From Bacteroides sp. SM23_62_1 (GTDB taxonomy: Bacteria; Bacteroidota; Bacteroidia; Bacteroidales; SM23-62), in assembly GCA_001304505.1 (NCBI GenBank), contig LJUQ01000014.1, positions 1-35,171 on the forward strand: DNA of 35,171 nt, written 5' to 3'. The notes beneath the pieces are model-generated. The model made no database searches. It had not been told where the DNA came from and was given only the letters and a program-made list of their open reading frames with translations. A program made the translations under genes and the position numbers. Positions 18,029-26,617 of this stretch are shown one piece after another; position 1 is the first letter of the stretch, and every line of letters starts with the position of its first letter.

Positions 18029-19069
18029 ATGAAAATGCTTCAAAATTTACACTGGAAACCACCCTCTGATTGGTTAACATTAAAGACAATAGAAATGCAT
18101 ACCGCGGGTGAACCCCTTCGCATTATTGTTAATGGATTGCCTGAAATAAAAGGAGGAACTATTTTAGAGAAGCGAAGGTACTTTATGGAAAACCTGGATT
18201 TTATACGTACCGGGACGATGTGGGAGCCACGGGGACATGCTGATATGTATGGCGCTGTTATCACTGAACCGGTTACTGCCGATGGCAATATCGGTGTTTT
18301 TTTTATGCATAATGAAGGTTACAGTACGATGTGTGGTCATGCCATTATCGCTCTGACGAAACTGGTTCTGGAAACGGGAATTATTAAAAAATCTGGTAAG
18401 GAACCAGAGCTTCTGATTGATGGACCTGCTGGAAGGGTTGTTGGGAAGGGATTTGTGAAGAGTGGTATAATTGATAAAGTAGCATTCCTGAATGTTCCTT
18501 CATTTGTGCTCATGGAAAACAAAGAAATCTTTGTTGAAGATCTGGGTATAATAAGATTTGATATTGCATATGGAGGAGCGTTTTATGCGCTGGTTGAGGC
18601 TGACAGGTTAAAATTAAGCCTTCATACTGAAGAAGCCAGCTCATTAATTTCAGCAGGTAGAAAGATTAAAAGTGCCATCATCAAAGATTTTCATATTGAT
18701 CACCCCTTTGAAACCGACCTGGGTTTTCTTTATGGGACTATCTTTACAGGTAAATCCAACAAACCCGGTATACATAGCAGGAATGTTTGTATTTTTGCAG
18801 ATGGTGAATTGGACAGGTCGCCAACAGGATCAGGTATCAGTGCCCGTGCCGCGCTGCACTATCACAAAGGTGATCTGATGCCCGGAGAATCCATTACAAT
18901 TGAAAGTATTATTGGAACAACCATGGATGTTAAGATTCAGGCTGTGACAAAATATGGCCCCTATCAGGCGATCATTCCGGAAGTATCGGGCGTTGCCTAT
19001 TTTACGGGTAGTTCAATATTCACTTTCGATCCGGATGATCCACTCAATCAGGGTTTTTTAATTCATTAA
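18029..19069 (+). CDS. trans-3-hydroxy-L-proline dehydratase (proline racemase superfamily)
   Basis: This enzyme removes water from trans-3-hydroxy-L-proline to give delta1-pyrroline-2-carboxylate. The superfamily is plain from 'EMHTAGEPLRIIVNGLPEI', 'RGHADMYGAVITEP' and 'GYSTMCGHAII'. Racemases and 4-hydroxyproline epimerases use two catalytic cysteines. Here Cys102 in 'TMCGHA' is kept, but the second site reads 'DRSPTGSG' with Thr266. A Cys/Thr pair is the established hallmark of the dehydratase, as in human L3HYPDH (C14orf149). The length of 346 residues fits. No signal peptide, so cytoplasmic. Directly upstream is the remnant of a cyclodeaminase-family gene, the expected reductase of the pathway. 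An ATG at 18035 is an alternative start. Hydroxyproline would come from collagen-like or cell-wall peptides (inference). Confidence 0.9.
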   Translation: MKMLQNLHWKPPSDWLTLKTIEMHTAGEPLRIIVNGLPEIKGGTILEKRRYFMENLDFIRTGTMWEPRGHADMYGAVITEPVTADGNIGVFFMHNEGYSTMCGHAIIALTKLVLETGIIKKSGKEPELLIDGPAGRVVGKGFVKSGIIDKVAFLNVPSFVLMENKEIFVEDLGIIRFDIAYGGAFYALVEADRLKLSLHTEEASSLISAGRKIKSAIIKDFHIDHPFETDLGFLYGTIFTGKSNKPGIHSRNVCIFADGELDRSPTGSGISARAALHYHKGDLMPGESITIESIIGTTMDVKIQAVTKYGPYQAIIPEVSGVAYFTGSSIFTFDPDDPLNQGFLIH

Positions 19070-19265
19070 AATATTACTTACTTTAACGCGTTACGGGAAT
19101 GGAAGAGCTCAGTAATTTAATCATAAAGTTATTTGCAGAACCGTCTTGCGTGCCGGGGCTTTACTAATTCTTCATTATCAAGATAGTTGATTTAATTGCA
19201 TAATTCGGTTACTATAATCATAAAAAAATGCTGAATACCAGAACAACAATTAAATAATCAAAGTC

Positions 19266-19865
19266 ATGAAAAAACTCACAATTGCATTTATCTTAATCAT
19301 TGTCTCAGCTGGCTTTCTATCGGCCCAGTTTAACTCTGGAAGCAAAATGGTTGGTGCCTCGAGCAATCTGGATTTCGGTTTTTTATCGGAGAAAGATGAG
19401 GGTGCTACAGATGCCACCAAGATGATCTTTATTGATATTAATCCCCGGGCAGCGTATTTCCTTAAAAACAGGATTGCAGTTGGTGGTGATCTTGAATATT
19501 ATTTAAGCAGATCAAAAGTTGGGGAGAGTGATCCTTACTCATCAACCACATTCCGTATAGGTCCGTTTGCACGTTATTATTATAAAACAGTCGCCTCGGT
19601 GGTCCCCTTTGCTGAGTTGAAAGGTGGTTTGGGTAGCCAGGTCGATAAATTAACTACCGGTGAAAAATTTAAGCATCGAATCATTTACGTGGGTGCAGGT
19701 GTCGGAGCCTCCTTCTTTCTGGCTGATAACTTTGCTCTCGAAGGAATGCTCAATTATATTTTTGAGAACCAGAAAAATAAGGAGATGGGTGGCAGCCATA
19801 ATACAAACGGCATAATGCTCAATTTCGGTTTTTCATTTTATTTTAATTCACTTCTGCAGGATTAG
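19266..19865 (+). CDS. Small outer-membrane beta-barrel protein
   Basis: A 199-residue protein with a clear signal peptide, 'MKKLTIAFILIIVSAGFLSA', cleaved before Gln-Phe. The mature part has about eight amphipathic strands, with patterns such as 'RAAYFLKNRIAVGGDLEYYL', 'TFRIGPFARYYYKT', 'IIYVGAGVGASFFLADNFAL' and a final 'NGIMLNFGFSFYFNSLL'. This is the OMP_b-brl/porin-family fold of small 8-strand barrels common in Bacteroidota. The specific function is not determinable; structural or adhesive roles are usual. It has its own 196-bp upstream region and is followed by a hairpin, so it is probably monocistronic. The next gene is convergent. Confidence 0.88.
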   Translation: MKKLTIAFILIIVSAGFLSAQFNSGSKMVGASSNLDFGFLSEKDEGATDATKMIFIDINPRAAYFLKNRIAVGGDLEYYLSRSKVGESDPYSSTTFRIGPFARYYYKTVASVVPFAELKGGLGSQVDKLTTGEKFKHRIIYVGAGVGASFFLADNFALEGMLNYIFENQKNKEMGGSHNTNGIMLNFGFSFYFNSLLQD

Positions 19866-19928
19866 AAACAGGTAAAAGTTAGTATTCAACGTGTTGTGCT
19901 AGAAGCCGAATATATAGAGTTTTAAAAA

Positions 19929-19962
19929 TATGGAGATCCACCCAGCGGCGCGGATCTCCATA
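19929..19962. terminator. 11-bp hairpin between convergent genes
   Basis: TATGGAGATCC (19929-19939), 12-nt GC-rich loop, GGATCTCCATA (19952-19962), a perfect stem. It lies 63 bp after the barrel-protein stop and before the 3' end of the leftward hybrid kinase, so it could serve both directions. There is no long U-tract. Confidence 0.55.
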
Positions 19963-20051
19963 AGATTATTTATCATTCAGTCGCTTATTTGCTTCAGTAG
20001 TACAACAGGTTGGTATTTATATATTCCCCTGATAAATTGTTGTTAATTCTT

Positions 20052-23000
20052 CTAGAGGTATTTTTTCAGAGTGCCGGATAATGCTTCTATTTTAACAGGC
20101 TTTGACAGGAAATCATTACAGCCTGCGCGGATGGATTTTTCCTGATCATTGGTAAAAGCGTAGGCTGTCAGCGCGATGACAGGTATCTTCTTATTTATCT
20201 TGCGTATTTTTTGTGTTGCCTCGATACCATCCATATTAGGCATCCTGATATCCATAATAATCAAATCTATGTTATCTTCCATTTTAAAAATTTCAATTGC
20301 CTGTAATCCATCCTTTGCCCACAGGATCTTTGCACTCGAACGTTTCAGAAAAGATTCGATGAAAAGATAGTTGGATGAATCATCTTCAACTACAAGTATT
20401 TTCTTACCGTTTAGGTCTGGTAGTTTGATAGGTGATTCATCATCATGCATTACCGGTGAGGTAACATCGAATTCCTTTTTCCTGGTCTCTTTTACCGGTA
20501 GGGTAAAAGAAAACTCCGAGCCCTGGAATGGTATCGAAAGTACAGAGATTTCCCCTCCAAGTATTTCTATCAGGTTTTTTGATATTGCCAGTCCCAGGCC
20601 TGTTCCCCCAAACTGACTGCTGATTGATTCATCTACCTGCCGGAACCGGTCGAAAATAATGTCCTGTTTCTCTTTTGGAATACCAATGCCTGTATCTTTA
20701 ATAAAAAACCTGATCTGGGATTGTTTAACCAATTCATATCCGAATTCAACATATCCTTCAAACGTGAACTTAAGCGCGTTATGAATGAGATTGGTAAAGA
20801 TCTGTTTTAAACGACCTCTGTCAGTTTTAATCACCGGTTCTTCATCATTAGGGATATTTGTACGCAACTGAATATGATCTTTATTCATCAGGACTTTTTC
20901 TTCGTTAAACTGTTGATAAACTTCCAGAATGAAGTCATTGACGGGGAAATGTGATGTGAAGATTTTAATATCTCCTGTTTCAATTTTAGATATATCAATG
21001 ATGTCGTTGATTATTAATAATAATTCATTCCCCTTACTTCTGATGATTTTTATATATTCTTCACGTTCTTCCCGGGTTATATCTTCATTTTTCAATAACT
21101 CTGAAAATCCCAGGATGGCATTCATTGGTGTCCTTATTTCATGAGACATATTTGCCAGGAAAGAGGATTTAAGCCTGTCTGACTCCTCAGCCTTTTCCTT
21201 GGCCTGCTGAAGCTTTTTTTCATATTCCCTCCGATCAGTGATATCTTTTGTGACACCTACGATACCTATTGGTTTGCCCGCAGCATTCCTTATGATGCTG
21301 GCAGATATTTCAACAAGAATTCTTTTTTTATTTTTCAGGTTCAGCTCAAGTTCAACATTTTTAACATATCCCTGTCTGAGGACTTTTTTGAATCCTTCAA
21401 GGCTTTTTTTTCTGTCCTTTGGGCTGACCAGGCCTACTGCATTCATTCCGATTAATTCATCCATGGATGACAAACCGAATATTTCCAGAGCAGCCGGATT
21501 ACCTTCAATGATATATCCACGCAGATCCGCGACGGTAATTGCATCCGGGGATGAATATAAAATGTTTCTCAATTTCTCTTCACTTGCCTCGAGGGCCAGC
21601 CTGGCTTTCTTTTGCTCAGAAATATTTCTATATATACCGTACACTCCTACCTGCCCTCCACCTATCTCAATCGGGGTTCCAAGCAAAGAGACATGTATTT
21701 GATTACCTTTATTATCCTGCCGGATAGTTTCCAGTATTACTTTTTCACCTTTTCCTACCCTTTTTGATATCGAAATTGCTTCGTCATAATGGTCGTCAGG
21801 GGCGATCAGATCATCTATTTTTTTCCCAAGGATCTCTTCAGCAGTATATCCAAACAGTTTTTCAAATTCATTATTAACTTTTATTAAATGTCCCTCAATG
21901 TCTGTAAGGACAATTATTTCAGGTGAGTTTTCAAAAAGTTGCTCGAAGTAGGCTTTTTCTATCTGGACTTCATCGTATGCCCTTTTTGTTTCAATAGACA
22001 GGCTGATCTGGGCAGAGGCGAATTTCAGAATCTCCATGTCCTGTTCTGTATACGCGTTCTCGTTTTCATAATGTTGCACAACGAGAGCTCCGATAATCTC
22101 ATCTTTTATTTTCAGAGGAACGCCAAGCCAGATTTTGCTTGGTGTGCCAACGTCCTCAATCTCACCTGACCTGACCAGTTTTTCAATCTGTTCATTTCTC
22201 ATGAGCAATGGCCGGTCATTCCTTATCATGTATCCTGTTAAGGATTTTTTAGCAGGGAACTCGCTGAAACTGTCCTTTTCATCAATGAAGTAGGGGAGAG
22301 AAAGGGTATCATTTTTCTTATTATAGAGAGCAATAAAGAAATTTGTAGTATCGAAAATTTTCCCCAGTTCCCTCTGAATTACATGGAATAGTTCATTCAG
22401 GTCTTTAGTAAGGGTTACCGCATTTGAAATAGAGTACATGAGCTCCCTTATTTTTTCGGCTTTTTTCCTTTCTGTAATGTCCTGAATGATGGTCAGGATG
22501 CGTTCAACCCTCTTTCCCTCGTAGATTGGGATTAATCTTGTAAAAGTATAGATGATGTTACCGCTAAAAGTGAAATATTCTTCTTTTTGTATGGTCTTTC
22601 CGGTCTTAAAGATTGATGCATATTCATCTTTGACAGTTTTTTTTAGGAACGGAAAGGCTTCATAGAATTTCGTTCCAACAAGATTTTTCGAAAAGCCCAG
22701 TATCGAAGCAATTTCAAAAAGTGATTTATTGGCGAGGATGATTTCCATATTCCGGTTAACCAGGTGGATCCATTCTTGCATTGAATCAATAGATGTTCGA
22801 TACTGTTCTTCCGAAGATTTTAATGCTTCAATAAACCGGACCTTTTCAGTTGTATCCCTGATAATAGCCTGAATACCGTTAATTTTATTGTCTTTCTTTA
22901 TGGGTGATACATGTATTTCAGAAGTACGCAGGATCCCTTTTCTATCACACCATTTGATTTCAAGGGGCTCCGGCCTGTGTCCACTGATAAGTGAAGTAAA

Positions 23001-23810
23001 ATGTTTTTCAAAACTGGGGACATCTTTCTTCCGGAAACCGGGGAATTCGATAAAATGTGTTCCTATCAGCTCTTCGGCGGTGTAACCACCTGCATCAGCA
23101 AAACCCTGGTTAACCATGGTTACCACTCCTTTATTATCCAGGACAACAATTCCATCAGGTGCTGATTTTATCAGATCTTCATAACTCTCCTTTGAGGTAC
23201 GCAATTCTTCCTGGATTTCTTTCAGATCAGTAATGTCTCTGGTAATGGAGAGCATGTGGGGAATTCCCTCCAGCATCAATACAATCGCAGACATGAGGGT
23301 CGTTCTAATCTGCTTATCTTTCCGGCGAAAATTAATTTCCTGATTGTTAATTATTCCTTTGCTCCGCAACGCGGTCATAAATTTTTCTCTTTCTTTTTTG
23401 TTTATCCAGAGGTTTAATTCAAAAACTGTCCTGCCAATTACCTCCTCCCTGCTAAAACCAGTTAGCTTGCAAAAACTATCATTCACATCGATAAATAATC
23501 CGTTATCGACGCGGGAAATAATAACCGAATCCGGACTGGAATGAAATGCATATCTGAATAAGTTCTGGCTCTTGTTTAATTCATTTGAAGTTTCCTTTAA
23601 TTTTTTAACAAGATCCTGAAGATGAAGGTTTTCCCGGGCCAGCTGGTTGATCATGTTTTCAACCTCCTCCGAAAGCATGTTAATGCCCGTTCCAATGCCA
23701 TCAATCTCATCTTTTTTATTACTAATCGATACCCTTGAGGAATAATTTCCAGATGCTATATTCTGGATAACTTGAATAATTTCTTCAATCCTTGAATCTT
23801 TAAGGTGCAT
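20052..23810 (-). CDS. HAMP/PAS/GAF hybrid sensor histidine kinase with receiver
   Basis: A 1252-residue hybrid kinase without membrane segments. Domain order: HAMP-like helices (about 1-60, 'ASGNYSSRVSISNKKDEIDG'), coiled coil (60-85), PAS (85-205), PAS (208-330), PAS (335-450), GAF (about 460-605, with 'LPYFIDEKDSFSEFPAKKSL' and 'WLGVPLKIKDEIIGALVVQH'), PAS (615-735), PAS (740-860), HisKA with His890 in 'MSHEIRTPMNAILGF', HATPase_c with 'QFGGTGLGLAIS', and receiver with Asp1187 in 'LIIMDIRMPNMDG'. A HAMP-type start without a transmembrane helix is unusual for the domain but known in soluble kinases. It starts 12 bp after the STAS-like gene stop, so the two are almost surely co-transcribed. 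No DNA-binding output is present. The kinase and receiver parts are close to those of the 8618-11695 kinase, so a shared downstream phosphotransfer protein is plausible. Confidence 0.96.
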   Translation of the reverse strand: MHLKDSRIEEIIQVIQNIASGNYSSRVSISNKKDEIDGIGTGINMLSEEVENMINQLARENLHLQDLVKKLKETSNELNKSQNLFRYAFHSSPDSVIISRVDNGLFIDVNDSFCKLTGFSREEVIGRTVFELNLWINKKEREKFMTALRSKGIINNQEINFRRKDKQIRTTLMSAIVLMLEGIPHMLSITRDITDLKEIQEELRTSKESYEDLIKSAPDGIVVLDNKGVVTMVNQGFADAGGYTAEELIGTHFIEFPGFRKKDVPSFEKHFTSLISGHRPEPLEIKWCDRKGILRTSEIHVSPIKKDNKINGIQAIIRDTTEKVRFIEALKSSEEQYRTSIDSMQEWIHLVNRNMEIILANKSLFEIASILGFSKNLVGTKFYEAFPFLKKTVKDEYASIFKTGKTIQKEEYFTFSGNIIYTFTRLIPIYEGKRVERILTIIQDITERKKAEKIRELMYSISNAVTLTKDLNELFHVIQRELGKIFDTTNFFIALYNKKNDTLSLPYFIDEKDSFSEFPAKKSLTGYMIRNDRPLLMRNEQIEKLVRSGEIEDVGTPSKIWLGVPLKIKDEIIGALVVQHYENENAYTEQDMEILKFASAQISLSIETKRAYDEVQIEKAYFEQLFENSPEIIVLTDIEGHLIKVNNEFEKLFGYTAEEILGKKIDDLIAPDDHYDEAISISKRVGKGEKVILETIRQDNKGNQIHVSLLGTPIEIGGGQVGVYGIYRNISEQKKARLALEASEEKLRNILYSSPDAITVADLRGYIIEGNPAALEIFGLSSMDELIGMNAVGLVSPKDRKKSLEGFKKVLRQGYVKNVELELNLKNKKRILVEISASIIRNAAGKPIGIVGVTKDITDRREYEKKLQQAKEKAEESDRLKSSFLANMSHEIRTPMNAILGFSELLKNEDITREEREEYIKIIRSKGNELLLIINDIIDISKIETGDIKIFTSHFPVNDFILEVYQQFNEEKVLMNKDHIQLRTNIPNDEEPVIKTDRGRLKQIFTNLIHNALKFTFEGYVEFGYELVKQSQIRFFIKDTGIGIPKEKQDIIFDRFRQVDESISSQFGGTGLGLAISKNLIEILGGEISVLSIPFQGSEFSFTLPVKETRKKEFDVTSPVMHDDESPIKLPDLNGKKILVVEDDSSNYLFIESFLKRSSAKILWAKDGLQAIEIFKMEDNIDLIIMDIRMPNMDGIEATQKIRKINKKIPVIALTAYAFTNDQEKSIRAGCNDFLSKPVKIEALSGTLKKYL

Positions 23811-23822
23811 CAGTTGAGTAAT

Positions 23823-24212
23823 TTAGATATAGGATTTAAGCCATTTAAGGGCATCCTTCTGATTCGTGAATAACCGGAGAGGAAACACGGTTTTATTCAG
23901 CCCCATATAAAAATTTCCAATAATCCGGCTTACAGGATTCCCAATGAGGAGTGCTGCTGCCGTCAGATAATTAATTGCTTCGCGACCTGAATAGAGCATC
24001 CTGGCCTTTCTTTTAACTGACCTGATATTCCTGATATCAACAAGTACAGGCCTTTTAATGGATTTACAGAGTTCCTTATAAATTTGAAAATCTTCACGGG
24101 CATCATTAATTGTAAGGCTGGCATTATCGTGATAAGTCTGGACAAGTATTCCCAGATCATTAATAAACACCTTTCCCTTGGTTGACTTGTAGATGCCGGA
24201 ATTTGACTCCAT
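23823..24212 (-). CDS. Small STAS-like (DUF7793-type) protein paired with hybrid kinase
   Basis: A 129-residue soluble protein starting 'MESNSGIYKSTKGKVFINDLG'. The alternation of strands and helices with 'PVLVDIRNIRSVKRKARMLY' and a C-terminal 'PLRLFTNQKDALKWLKSYI' resembles STAS/SpoIIAA-like small proteins that Bacteroidota often encode next to PAS histidine kinases (I believe DUF7793, not verified). The frame stays open to an ATG at 24296, but the extra 28 residues are hydrophobic and unlike the family, so the ATG at 24212 is preferred. It precedes the 1252-residue kinase by 12 bp. A role as input or partner protein for that kinase is inferred from this pairing. Confidence 0.75.
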   Translation of the reverse strand: MESNSGIYKSTKGKVFINDLGILVQTYHDNASLTINDAREDFQIYKELCKSIKRPVLVDIRNIRSVKRKARMLYSGREAINYLTAAALLIGNPVSRIIGNFYMGLNKTVFPLRLFTNQKDALKWLKSYI

Positions 24213-24601
24213 CACTGAAATAGTTTGTATAATGCAGAAAAAAGAAATATAATCTGTTCTTTCTATTACAGCCCCGATAAGAAAACAACTGGCCATTGAG
24301 ATGCTGTAAAATTAATTATTATTCTAAATTAATATCCTGATAAATAACAAAAACAACCACCCATCAATATAAGATCCTTTTTATTAATACTGTGCTTCAG
24401 ACGTTGCTGGTGGTATGAATACAGTTTTATCTCCTGTAACATTAGAGTGATACATAGTATATATTCAGACTGGTTAATACTGCGGTCCAATCGGGCGGTA
24501 TAGCAATGTATAAAAGAAAATTTTCCGCTGGCTGTGAATATTTCGTAAATTGCAATCAAACGTCAGAATACAATTAATCCTATTTATAAAAATCATCTGC
24601 T
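24213..24601. other. 389-bp divergent intergenic region
   Basis: It separates the leftward STAS-like/kinase pair from the rightward PLP enzyme, so it must hold promoters for both. It is AT-rich. I see no hairpin of the dispersed family, no RNA gene, and no credible ORF apart from the possible N-terminal extension of the STAS-like gene to 24296. Confidence 0.5.
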
Positions 24602-25900
24602 ATGGAAACACACAGGCGAAAATTTATTAAAGGATCTGTATCTGCACTTGGTGCTTTGATCCTGAGCTCTTTTTATAATGATTCCTTTGGGAGGAATCTT
24701 AAACAAATTCTGGAGTCCGGAGAGGGGCTCAATCCATTTGATACTGCCAGAGATGAGGATCTGTGGATGTATGTTCAACAGGCCTATACAGCCTCACCAA
24801 ACATCATGAACCTGAATAATGGTGGAGTATGTCCCCAGCCGAAAGTGGTACAGGAAGCATTTGAAAGTTACAACCGTTTCAGTAATGAGGGGCCTGCCTA
24901 TTATATGTGGAATGTGGTTGGAGAGGGGAGGGAATCGGTTCGTCGTGACCTGGCAGCCATGGCTGGTTGTCAAGCCGATGAGATTGCGATTGTGCGGAAT
25001 ACCACAGAAGCACTTGAAATAGTCATTTTTGGCCTTGATTTAAAAAAGGGTGATGAGGTTATCCTCACAAAACAGGATTATCCGAATATGATCAATGCCT
25101 GGAAACAGCGGGAAAAAAGAGATGGTGTTGTTCTGAAATGGGTTGATCTTCCGCAACCAATAGAAGATGAAGAAGCTATTGTGAATGCTTACAAGGAACA
25201 GTTTACCAGCAAAACCAGGATTATCGAAATCATGCATATGATCAACTGGTCGGGCCAGATCCTCCCGGCAAAAAAGCTGGCCGATGCAGCTCACCAGGAA
25301 GGAATAGAAGTCCTGGTTGACGGTGCACATACATTTGCTCATCTCGATTTTAAGATTCCTGACCTGGATTGTGATTACTACGGGACAAGTTTGCATAAAT
25401 GGTTATGTTCGCCATTTGGAACAGGCTTTTTATATGTAAAAAAGGATAAGATCGGAAAAATCTGGCCTTTAACAGCACCTGCCGATCCTTCAAGTGAAGA
25501 TATAAGGAAATTTGAAGCCATGGGAACACGGTCCTTCCCTGCTGAACTGGCCATTGGTACTGCCATTAATTTTCATGATATGATAGGCTCGGAAAGGAAA
25601 GAAGCCAGGTTACGATACCTGAAAGATTACTGGATGGATGGAATAAGTGATATTGAAGGGATAAAGTTTTATACATCAAAGAGGCCTGAATTTGCCTGTG
25701 GACTGGGAAATTTTGCGATTGAAGGTATGGAGCCGGCGGATATTCAGAAAAAATTGCTCAGTCAGTACAGGATCTATACGATTTCAATTAACTGGGAGAA
25801 TATTCATGGGGTCCGGGTTACTCCAAATGTATATATAACAACAAAAGACCTGGATAAGTTTATTGAGGCAGTGCATGAGATAGCTGAACTAAGGGCCTGA
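24602..25900 (+). CDS. Exported class V aminotransferase-fold PLP enzyme
   Basis: Fold-type I PLP enzyme of the class V group (cysteine desulfurase, isopenicillin N epimerase, kynureninase-like). PLP-lysine is Lys266 in 'YYGTSLHKWLCSPFGTGFLY'. The PLP-ring Asp is in 'EVLVDGAHTFAH', and 'IVRNTTEALEIVIFG' is the phosphate-binding turn. The N-terminus 'METHRRKFIKGSVSALGAL' fits a Tat signal (twin Arg, then a hydrophobic stretch), so the folded holoenzyme is probably exported to the periplasm. The closest annotated type is isopenicillin N epimerase-like; a true desulfurase is less likely because I see no loop Cys in the expected place. Its length of 432 is normal for the group plus leader. An exported RidA-family gene lies convergently downstream, which could remove reactive enamines made by PLP chemistry (inference). 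Confidence 0.88.
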   Translation: METHRRKFIKGSVSALGALILSSFYNDSFGRNLKQILESGEGLNPFDTARDEDLWMYVQQAYTASPNIMNLNNGGVCPQPKVVQEAFESYNRFSNEGPAYYMWNVVGEGRESVRRDLAAMAGCQADEIAIVRNTTEALEIVIFGLDLKKGDEVILTKQDYPNMINAWKQREKRDGVVLKWVDLPQPIEDEEAIVNAYKEQFTSKTRIIEIMHMINWSGQILPAKKLADAAHQEGIEVLVDGAHTFAHLDFKIPDLDCDYYGTSLHKWLCSPFGTGFLYVKKDKIGKIWPLTAPADPSSEDIRKFEAMGTRSFPAELAIGTAINFHDMIGSERKEARLRYLKDYWMDGISDIEGIKFYTSKRPEFACGLGNFAIEGMEPADIQKKLLSQYRIYTISINWENIHGVRVTPNVYITTKDLDKFIEAVHEIAELRA

Positions 25901-25918
25901 CTTAAGGGCGTGTTATTT

Positions 25919-25986
25919 GACCGGGGTATGACTATCATTCATTCCCTGAGTGTCAGTGCTCTATCATTGACAGTTATGCCCTGAGT
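25919..25986. repeat. Two decayed copies of the 33-nt hairpin family
   Basis: The unit at 25919-25951 has right arm ATTCATTCCCTGAGT, which matches the right arm at 14457-14471 at 14 of 15 bases, but its left arm GACCGGGGTATGACT pairs poorly. A second right arm, AGTTATGCCCTGAGT (25972-25986), differs from the arm at 28633-28647 by one base, and its left partner is lost. They lie between the convergent PLP-enzyme and RidA genes. Confidence 0.55.
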
Positions 25987-25993
25987 GCTCTGC

Positions 25994-26416
25994 TTATTTC
26001 GAAGCAATTGCAGAAATTTCTATACTTGCACCAAGGGGTAAGTTTACTACTTCAATAGCCTCCCGGGCAGGAAAATGATCCTTAAAGAAACTACCATAGA
26101 CCTCATTCATAGCTGAATAATCACGTATATCGGTCAGAAAAACAGTACACTTTACGATGTCGGAATACGACATTTCATTTGCCTCCAGTATGGCACCTAT
26201 ATTTTTCATAACCTGATTAGTCTCAGCTTTAATATCACCTTTCAATAATTCCCCGGTTTCTGGATTTATTGGTATTTGGCCTGATACAAACAAAATCCCT
26301 GAAGCAGTCATCCTTGACTGGCTGTATTGAGCTACCGGCCTGGGTGCTTCCTCGGTTTGAGCATATATTTGAATGCCCAGAAAGCAAAAAGGTATAATAA
26401 GCAGTATCTTTTTCAT
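25994..26416 (-). CDS. Exported RidA/YjgF family imine deaminase
   Basis: The Rid family hydrolyses reactive enamine/imine intermediates such as 2-aminoacrylate released by PLP enzymes. Family marks are 'LFVSGQIPINPETGELL', 'DIVKCTVFLTDIRDYSAMNE', and the catalytic-type Arg118 in 'FPAREAIEVVNLPLGA' with Glu133 in 'SIEISAIA'. The conserved Arg indicates an active deaminase of the RidA type. A 20-residue signal peptide, 'MKKILLIIPFCFLGIQIYAQ', precedes the domain, so this copy is periplasmic or secreted, unlike cytoplasmic RidA. The 140-residue length is the usual about 120 plus the leader. It is convergent with the exported class V PLP enzyme and lies on the same strand as the alanine/glycine symporter upstream of it, 370 bp away. 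Confidence 0.93.
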   Translation of the reverse strand: MKKILLIIPFCFLGIQIYAQTEEAPRPVAQYSQSRMTASGILFVSGQIPINPETGELLKGDIKAETNQVMKNIGAILEANEMSYSDIVKCTVFLTDIRDYSAMNEVYGSFFKDHFPAREAIEVVNLPLGASIEISAIASK

Positions 26417-26480
26417 TTTGAATTATTTGAGGTTTAACAATCAGGATAAAATTACATATTTAGGTAATTATGGCAAAGAA

Positions 26481-26517
26481 GCGTTAATGCGTTGATGCGT
26501 TAATGCGTTGATGCGTT
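26481..26517. repeat. 16-bp tandem repeat
   Basis: Two exact copies of GCGTTAATGCGTTGAT (26481-26512) followed by GCGTT. Each unit is itself two 8-mers, GCGTTAAT and GCGTTGAT. It lies in the 370-bp non-coding gap upstream of the RidA gene, between it and the 155-bp inverted-repeat element. Copy number could vary between strains. Confidence 0.9.
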
Positions 26518-26617
26518 TATTTGGATAAGTGAGTAAGCGGGTAAGTGTAAAAGTGTTATGAAAGATCTGTTTTTGGAATTAATTATTTTATTTATACGAT
26601 GACTCCCATGAAACACT

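Noticed and set aside
18029-19069. Annotation as proline racemase or 4-hydroxyproline epimerase
   Set aside because: The second catalytic cysteine is replaced by Thr266, which fits the dehydratase branch.
24213-24296. 28-residue extension of the STAS-like protein
   Set aside because: The added residues are hydrophobic and unlike the rest of the small soluble protein; kept only as an alternative start.
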